A DNA stretch of 64,000 nucleotides from Phyllobacterium zundukense (GTDB lineage Bacteria; Pseudomonadota; Alphaproteobacteria; Rhizobiales; Rhizobiaceae). Every line of letters starts with the position of its first letter. Within the stretch, counting starts at the first letter, position 1. The DNA is taken from contig NZ_CP017940.1 in NCBI RefSeq assembly GCF_002764115.1, forward strand, positions 2,082,501-2,146,500, in the 5' to 3' direction. Under the pieces are notes generated by a model. That model saw only the letters and a program-made list of their open reading frames with translations, was not told the origin of the DNA and made no database searches. Positions 58,375 through 64,000 of the stretch are shown here, in pieces. Made by a program: the position numbers and the translations under genes.

Positions 58375-59010
58375 CTAACCTGGAGGCCCAGTGTACCCGA
58401 TCGGATTCGGTCCGCCGTTCATCTGTCGGAGCTTGACTATGAATTGTTGCGGACGGAGCCAGATGCCGGGGGCTTTATAGCCCATCGAGCGCGCGATGTC
58501 CGCCACGAAGGCATTGCAGTTATAGAGAGCCGCGTGCCAGACAGGGGAACTGGCCTTCAGCTTGCGTATGTATGCAACGACTTTTCTGTATTCGGCTTCG
58601 CTCAGCATAACGCGCCAGCTCGCCGACCTGTACTTGTCTTCCAGGTCACCGTCGCTCCACCCGGTTTCGGATGGCACCGGCACGTAGTGGCCCAGAACAT
58701 AGGGAACGGCGCTCTTCGAAGCCGGTGCGAGGCCGGCGACTTCTGGATCGATCATCTGTCCCTTCTGATCCAAACGCCCAAAAACCACGTAGGAGTGGCC
58801 GTAGGTAAGAGCATAGCGGGAGCGAAACTCGATGAAGTAGCGCGATTCTTTTTGTTGAGATGGTTTTGGCTTTGCCGTTGCCGAAGTTGTCATGACGGCC
58901 ACCCCGTCATCACCGGCACCGGACAGATAGCCCGGCTTGATCTCGTCGCGTGTCTGGCATGCCGCCAGCGCGACCGCGAGCAAGACTAGAAACAATAGGC
59001 GACCACTCAT
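58375..59010 (-). CDS. Lipoprotein with a His-Cys papain-like core
   Basis: A 211-residue protein. The signal peptide ends in lipobox LAACQ (Cys18), so it is a lipid-anchored periplasmic protein. The core has YALTYGHSYVVFGRL (His72) and AALYNCNAFVADIA (Cys165), the order His then Cys seen in circularly permuted NlpC/P60-like or DUF4105-like enzymes. A peptidase, amidase or acyltransferase is possible, and the exact family is not certain. It stands alone. Confidence 0.75.
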   Translation of the reverse strand: MSGRLLFLVLLAVALAACQTRDEIKPGYLSGAGDDGVAVMTTSATAKPKPSQQKESRYFIEFRSRYALTYGHSYVVFGRLDQKGQMIDPEVAGLAPASKSAVPYVLGHYVPVPSETGWSDGDLEDKYRSASWRVMLSEAEYRKVVAYIRKLKASSPVWHAALYNCNAFVADIARSMGYKAPGIWLRPQQFIVKLRQMNGGPNPIGYTGPPG

Positions 59011-59127
59011 GAGCGTCTCCCATTCCAGAATTTCAGAAGCACAGACCCAAGCCCGTCCCTGCCCGCTACTGATGACCGGGCGACCGCGCTATGGGTTGTA
59101 AAGCCGGCTTGGTCCCGGCGCGATGAT

Positions 59128-59149
59128 GGAAGGGCCGAGCGGCCCTTCC
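59128..59149 (-). terminator. GC-rich hairpin after small lipoprotein gene
   Basis: GGAAGGGCC pairs with GGCCCTTCC over loop GAGC. It lies 20 bases after the stop at 59169. There is no long T-run on either strand, so it is a weak terminator or a transcript-end stabiliser. Confidence 0.5.
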
Positions 59150-59168
59150 CCTTCAGCGAAGGTTGGTG

Positions 59169-59306
59169 TTACTTATAAACTGGCGCTGCTGCCGGCTCTT
59201 CAGCGACGGGCGGCGGGGCTTTCCCCTTGCCTTTGCCGATAGACTCGCAGCCACTAAGACTCGTAACGGCTAACACGGCAACGAATGCGACTAGAATTCT
59301 GCTCAT
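59169..59306 (-). CDS. Small lipoprotein
   Basis: A 45-residue protein, starting MSRILVAFVAVLAVTSLSGC, with a clear lipobox LSGC (Cys20) followed by a Lys/Gly/Pro/Ala-rich tail. AAGGAAAGGA precedes the ATG. It is an entericidin-like or other small Rhizobiales lipoprotein. The gene is short, and support is from the signal, ribosome site and following hairpin. Confidence 0.8.
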   Translation of the reverse strand: MSRILVAFVAVLAVTSLSGCESIGKGKGKAPPPVAEEPAAAPVYK

Positions 59307-59502
59307 GTGACAATCCTTTCCTTCCCCAAAGGTGAGTAGGCTACCGAATCAACACTACCACAAATAGTAGTGAAGGCTAGGGGCCCATACAGGAAAGGCA
59401 GGACTAGTGTCATGTTTGCCACAATCAGTGATTTTGCCGATGGTGGAGCAACAGGCATAGTTGGACAATCCGGTGCACGAATTAAGCGCACCGCAAGGAT
59501 CA

Positions 59503-60099
59503 TCAGATGATCAACACCGGCGTTCCCAAAGGGGTGTTGTCATAAAGATAAAGGATGTCCTCATTCGTCAAACGAATGCACCCGTTCGAAACAGCTTGCC
59601 CTATCAACCACGGCTCATTTGTGCCGTGCAGCCGGAACAGGGTGTCGCGCCCATCGCGGTAAAGGTAAAGAGCACGCGCACCGAGCGGGTTGTTCGGTCC
59701 ACCGGGGACCCCGTTTGCATATTGCAACAGACGCGGCTTGCGCTTCATCATACTTGCGGTGGGCATCCACGACGGCCATTCCTCTTTGCGCTCGATCGAC
59801 GCCCTACCCTTTAGGGTCAGTCCCTCCTCGCCGACTGCGATGCCATAGCGTGTCGCCCATCCATCACCCTCGACCGCATAGAGGAATCGTTCCGATGTGT
59901 TGACGACGAGCGTTCCTGCCGCCTCGCCGCCACTGTATGGAACCTGCTGACGCCTCAAACGAGGATCCATGCCTGGTGGCGCTGCGAAGGCAGATGAAAT
60001 GGGCCCCAATGTCTGTCTTACCGCCGGCGTGCATCCAGAAGTCATCAGCGCCACGCCGCCCAGCACAAGCCCGCGGCGCGTAATATTATCATTGTTCAT
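59503..60099 (-). CDS. L,D-transpeptidase (YkuD) lipoprotein
   Basis: A 199-residue exported cell-wall enzyme from the ATG at 60099. The signal has TRRGLVLGGVALMTSGC (twin Arg and lipobox). The YkuD domain has LFRLHGTNEPW (His159) and VSNGCIRL (nucleophile Cys175). It forms 3-3 crosslinks in peptidoglycan or attaches proteins to it. Hyphomicrobiales carry many paralogues. The longer frame adds 40 unlikely residues. Confidence 0.94.
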   Translation of the reverse strand: MNNDNITRRGLVLGGVALMTSGCTPAVRQTLGPISSAFAAPPGMDPRLRRQQVPYSGGEAAGTLVVNTSERFLYAVEGDGWATRYGIAVGEEGLTLKGRASIERKEEWPSWMPTASMMKRKPRLLQYANGVPGGPNNPLGARALYLYRDGRDTLFRLHGTNEPWLIGQAVSNGCIRLTNEDILYLYDNTPLGTPVLII

Positions 60100-60689
60100 T
60101 TGTACCTGCCCAACGGTAGTCAACCCATTTTGTGGCACCCTAACATCGGAGCGCCCGTCGGCCAAGCCTCGCGAGTCGCTCTTCATCGCCAGACCAAATG
60201 ACCGAATCTCTGTTGCCACCTCTCTTGAAATCCATCGGCCGAGTACTTAATTGTCGCCTCTACCCGTAAACGAGAATTCGAGTTGACAGCAATGACGCTT
60301 GCTTTCTCCGGGAAAAAAGGGCGCTCCCCACTCGTGGGTTGAGCGCCCTTTCTCGTGAATGAGCATTGCGCATCGAGGGCAAGGTTCGTTGATGCGGCCG
60401 TTTCAGACAGCTGCCCTGTAACTGTTACGTACTCCTCGCCCAACCCAAGGGCGGTCATAATGCTTCGCATCGAACAAACTTGCGTTTGGCTGTGGCAGGC
60501 GCGGTCGTTCTGTCTCTGCCTTCACCTGTGAATTTTGCAAAGCATCCGGCAGCGCTGCAACCGTGAGCTCCAGCCGCGATGGAATGACTTGATTGGACAC
60601 AGCTTGTCCCAAGTGCGAAGATCGTGCGTCACATTCATTCTGGGAACCACTGCGCAAGACTCCGTTTTGATCAAGAGGAGAGTTCCATT
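60100..60689. other. 590-base region without a gene
   Basis: Between the L,D-transpeptidase and selenium-binding protein genes. It holds a strong minus-strand terminator (60313-60351) and otherwise short frames without support. Several frames read through the hairpin, so they are unlikely genes. Promoters for the two flanking, divergently placed genes must be here, and a small RNA is possible. Confidence 0.5.
60313..60351 (-). terminator. Strong intrinsic terminator (minus strand)
   Basis: On the minus strand AAAGGGCGCTC pairs with GAGCGCCCTTT around an inner CCCA/TGGG stem, followed by six T in all. The plus-strand reading has only three T. No minus-strand gene with clear support ends before it. 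Confidence 0.85.
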
Positions 60690-62084
60690 ATGGCAACCTG
60701 GCAACCCGATCCTTCATTCTATCCATCACCACGAATGGCCGCCAAGGCACCGCAAGAGAAGCTCGCCTATGTGGCGGCCTTCGATCCGGATCGCATAAAA
60801 CCCGACGCGATAGCGGTGGTCGACGTGGACCCCAACTCCCCTTCCTATTCCCGGATCGTCGGCCAGGTCGACATGCCCAATGCGGGGGACGAGTTGCACC
60901 ATTTCGGCTGGAATGCGTGCTCGTCCTGCCTTTGCCCCAATGCGCCGCACCCGCATATGGAACGGCGCTACCTCGTCGTGCCCGGCCTGCGGTCATCGAG
61001 GCTGCACATCATTGACACCAAGCCAGATCCCAGGAACCCAAGGATCGTCAAGGTCATCGAGCCGGCAGAGATCGCCGAGAAGGCCGGCTATTCGCGCTTG
61101 CACACCATTCACTGCGGTCCCGAGGGGATTTATGTGAACGCACTCGGAAATGCCGAGGGCAAGGCGCCCGGCGGCGTATTCCTGCTCGATTCCGAAAGCT
61201 TCAATGTCCTCGGCCAGTGGGAGATGGATCGGGGGCCGCAGAAGCTCGCCTATGATTTCTGGTGGCATCTCGGCCACGACACGATGGTAACGAGCGAATG
61301 GGGAACTCCCGATACGTTTGAGGATGGACTTGTTCCGGAGATTCTGCTGGGCAGCAAATACGGACGCAGATTGCACTTCTGGGACCTCCACAAGCGCAAG
61401 CATCTGCAGGAAATCGACTTCGGCGAGGAGCACCAGCTCGTGTTCGAATTGCGTCCGGCACACAATCCGACCATGGCCTATGGCTTCGTCGGCTGCGTCA
61501 TCAGCCTCAAGGATCTTTCGGCATCTATCTGGACATGGTACCGCGACGGCGACAAATGGGCGGTGAAAAAGATCATAGAGATACCAGCAGAGCCCGCCGA
61601 GCCTGACCTGCTGCCGCCGCTGCTCAAGGGCTTCAAGGCCGTCCCGCCGCTCGTGACCGATATCGATCTGTCGATGGATGACCGCTTCCTCTACGTTTCC
61701 TGCTGGGGCACCGGAGACATGATCCAGTACGACGTGTCAGACCCGTTCACCCCAAAGGAGACGGGCAGAGTCCGCATCGGCGGTATCGTATCCAGAGCAA
61801 CCCATGCCGGGGCGAAGAATGGCGCGCTCAATGGCGGCCCGCAAATGGTCGAAATCAGCCGGGATGGCAAGCGCGTCTACTTTACCAATTCGCTCTACGG
61901 CGCTATCGACCCGCAATTCTATCCCGAAGGCATCGACGGATGGATGGTGAAACTGGACGCCGCGGCGGATGGGGGGATCGAATTCGACGAGAAATTCTTC
62001 GTCGACTGGCCGAAAGGCCATCGGCCGCATCAGGTGCGACTGGAGGGAGGCGATTGTTCGTCCGATTCCTACTGCTATCCCTGA
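60690..62084 (+). CDS. Selenium-binding protein SBP56 / methanethiol oxidase
   Basis: A 464-residue enzyme from the ATG at 60690 (AGAGGAG upstream). SBP56 family signatures: ELHHFGWNACSSCLC with the metal/selenium Cys pair, RYLVVPGLRSSRLHIIDT, HTIHCGPEGIYVNALG, AYDFWWHLGHDTMVTSEWGT and the C-terminal CSSDSYCYP. Bacterial members (MtoX) oxidise methanethiol to formaldehyde, sulfide and peroxide, using copper. The usual SCO1/SenC and MauG partners are not next to it. Confidence 0.93.
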   Translation: MATWQPDPSFYPSPRMAAKAPQEKLAYVAAFDPDRIKPDAIAVVDVDPNSPSYSRIVGQVDMPNAGDELHHFGWNACSSCLCPNAPHPHMERRYLVVPGLRSSRLHIIDTKPDPRNPRIVKVIEPAEIAEKAGYSRLHTIHCGPEGIYVNALGNAEGKAPGGVFLLDSESFNVLGQWEMDRGPQKLAYDFWWHLGHDTMVTSEWGTPDTFEDGLVPEILLGSKYGRRLHFWDLHKRKHLQEIDFGEEHQLVFELRPAHNPTMAYGFVGCVISLKDLSASIWTWYRDGDKWAVKKIIEIPAEPAEPDLLPPLLKGFKAVPPLVTDIDLSMDDRFLYVSCWGTGDMIQYDVSDPFTPKETGRVRIGGIVSRATHAGAKNGALNGGPQMVEISRDGKRVYFTNSLYGAIDPQFYPEGIDGWMVKLDAAADGGIEFDEKFFVDWPKGHRPHQVRLEGGDCSSDSYCYP

Positions 62085-62120
62085 TGAAACCAGCGCGTGC
62101 AAAACGCATAGCCGCCTAGG

Positions 62121-62747
62121 ATGATTTCCATGTCACCCTGGCTGGTGCTTGCCGGCCTTGGGGCCTTTCACGGCCTCAACCCCGCCATGGGCTGGCTGTT
62201 TTCGGTTGCGCTCGGCCTGCACAGAAACAGCCGAAGGATCGTGTTGTTATCGCTGATCCCCATCGCAATCGGGCATGCGGTTTCAATTGCTGTTGTTGCG
62301 ATGGCGGTGGTGCTGCTTGGCCTCATTGTCGACCAGCGCGTGCTGGAAGTGGCCGCTGCCATGGTGCTCATAGGCTGGGCCACGTATCATGCCGCATACG
62401 GCCATCGCCACCGTGTTCGGATCGGCATGACAACAGGCATGGTGGGGCTCGGGTTCTGGTCTTTCCTGATGGCGACTGCCCACGGAGCCGGTCTTATGCT
62501 GGTGCCAGTGGTGATACCGCTATGCCTCGCGGCCAGCCCGGCAAAGGAACTGACAGCCGCCGGATCCCTCTCCATAGCTCTGGCCGCGATCGGAACGCAT
62601 ATGGCCGCCATGCTCGTCGTGATCCTGGCCATCGCGGTTTCGGTCTATGAATGGCTGGGCCTTTCATTCCTGCGCCGCGGCTGGATCAATTTTGATCTCA
62701 TCTGGGTTGTGGCGCTTGCGATCACCGGCTTTGTCCTGATTGTCTGA
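62121..62747 (+). CDS. Polytopic membrane protein, HGLNPAMGW type
   Basis: A 208-residue protein with about six hydrophobic helices. The first has GAFHGLNPAMGWLFSVALGL, a His/Asn/Pro motif resembling metal permeases of the NiCoT/RcnA and HupE kind. Further His residues are at AYGHRHRVR, ATAHGAGL and GTHMAAM. It starts 36 nt after the methanethiol oxidase gene, same strand, and probably forms one operon with it. It may supply or export a metal, perhaps copper; this is inference. Confidence 0.8.
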   Translation: MISMSPWLVLAGLGAFHGLNPAMGWLFSVALGLHRNSRRIVLLSLIPIAIGHAVSIAVVAMAVVLLGLIVDQRVLEVAAAMVLIGWATYHAAYGHRHRVRIGMTTGMVGLGFWSFLMATAHGAGLMLVPVVIPLCLAASPAKELTAAGSLSIALAAIGTHMAAMLVVILAIAVSVYEWLGLSFLRRGWINFDLIWVVALAITGFVLIV

Positions 62748-62842
62748 CGCTGGTCCACCACCGGCCAATCTTTGACTTCGCCAACAGTTCATCTGTAGAA
62801 TATCGCCAGGTCAATCCAGCGGGCAACACAAGCGGACGGGCT

Positions 62843-63757
<915 letters not shown>

Positions 63758-63852
63758 TAACCAACGCCGCAAGAACTGCAATTTGAGCACAAACAGTTCC
63801 GTTGAAGCAGTAGTGCGGTTCGAGGACGACGAACGGCTGCTCAAAGGCGTAA

Positions 63853-63966
63853 ATGTCTGAAAATACAAGCGAGCAGCAATTGACGTTTGAAAATTTGGCA
63901 AGCATTTTGGAAGGAGGTTCGCACATTGTTTATCCGGGGTACCCGCGTCGTTTATACTGCCGATAG
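63853..63966 (+). CDS. Doubtful small frame
   Basis: A 37-residue frame starting MSENTSEQQLTFENLASILE. It has no clear ribosome binding site and overlaps the likely start of the next gene. I list it with low support because it precedes that gene and is soluble and acidic at its start. Confidence 0.2.
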   Translation: MSENTSEQQLTFENLASILEGGSHIVYPGYPRRLYCR

Positions 63967-64000
63967 AGCAAAGTTCTCCTCGGAGACACAAATGAGTGGC
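63926..64000 (+). CDS. Start of a gene cut by the right edge
   Basis: AAGGAGG lies eight bases before a TTG at 63926, from which the frame stays open to the window end (FIRGTRVVYTADRAKFSSET). An in-frame ATG at 63992 has GGAG seven bases upstream and is the alternative start. Too little is present to name a product. Confidence 0.35.
   Translation, partial: MFIRGTRVVYTADRAKFSSETQMSG

Noticed and set aside
60183..60657. Minus-strand frames of 95 and 84 codons before SBP56
   Set aside because: One reads through a strong terminator, and neither has a ribosome site or family features.

Overview
The window reads as the chromosome of an alphaproteobacterium of the order Hyphomicrobiales (Rhizobiales), probably close to Phyllobacterium, Brucella or Mesorhizobium. 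This rests on the Nuo proteins, the clpP-clpX-lon block, and the neighbouring tRNA-Asp and tRNA-Val beside nuoA. Genus and species are inferred from protein resemblance and were not computed.

Layout. (1) 1-13839: respiratory complex I operon on the minus strand, nuoA-B-C-D-E-F-(extra gene)-G-H-I-J-K-L-M, with nuoM cut by the left edge. The extra protein between nuoF and nuoG and the C-terminal extension of NuoE share the same small helical domain. (2) 14281-17191: an MFS exporter, a GNAT acetyltransferase with a XRE-cupin regulator that starts inside a near-perfect palindrome, and tRNA-Asp. (3) 17432-35423: an 18 kb integrated element in the 3' end of tRNA-Val, bounded by a 26-bp direct repeat. 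(4) 35669-41355: hupE/ureJ and the protease block lon, clpX, clpP. (5) 41503-64000: a mixed metabolic region with a FAD oxidase, a P450, O-acetylhomoserine sulfhydrylase with a cupin, CoA-linked enzymes, SDR/LysR, a DUF1254 protein, a class III cyclase, a lectin-like protein, a sugar dehydrogenase, an SDR with a SEC-C tail, an E2-like acyltransferase with an ICMT-like methyltransferase, lipoproteins, an L,D-transpeptidase, SBP56/methanethiol oxidase and a polyglutamine membrane protein.

The element is the most interesting part. All genes I recognise in it lie on the minus strand: tyrosine integrase, HK97-type portal, tail chaperone-like protein, protease-capsid fusion, HNH nuclease, head-tail connector genes, small and large terminase, and a tape measure protein with an embedded muramidase-like domain. 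I see no tail tube, tail tip, receptor-binding or lysis gene and no CI-type repressor, so it looks like a reduced prophage or a capsid-making satellite. The half next to tRNA-Val carries a probable HUH-family replication protein with a possible antisense RNA in its leader, several small genes, a short reverse transcriptase with a YMDD box preceded by about 220 bases of hairpin-rich non-coding DNA, a three-helix membrane protein and a HEPN/AbiU2-like protein beside attL. The RT with its upstream RNA, and the HEPN protein, are the best candidates for an uncharacterised anti-phage system.

Gene starts were chosen by ribosome binding site and family length where these disagreed with the longest open frame. 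Functions are by recognition of motifs and family resemblance; no database search was run.
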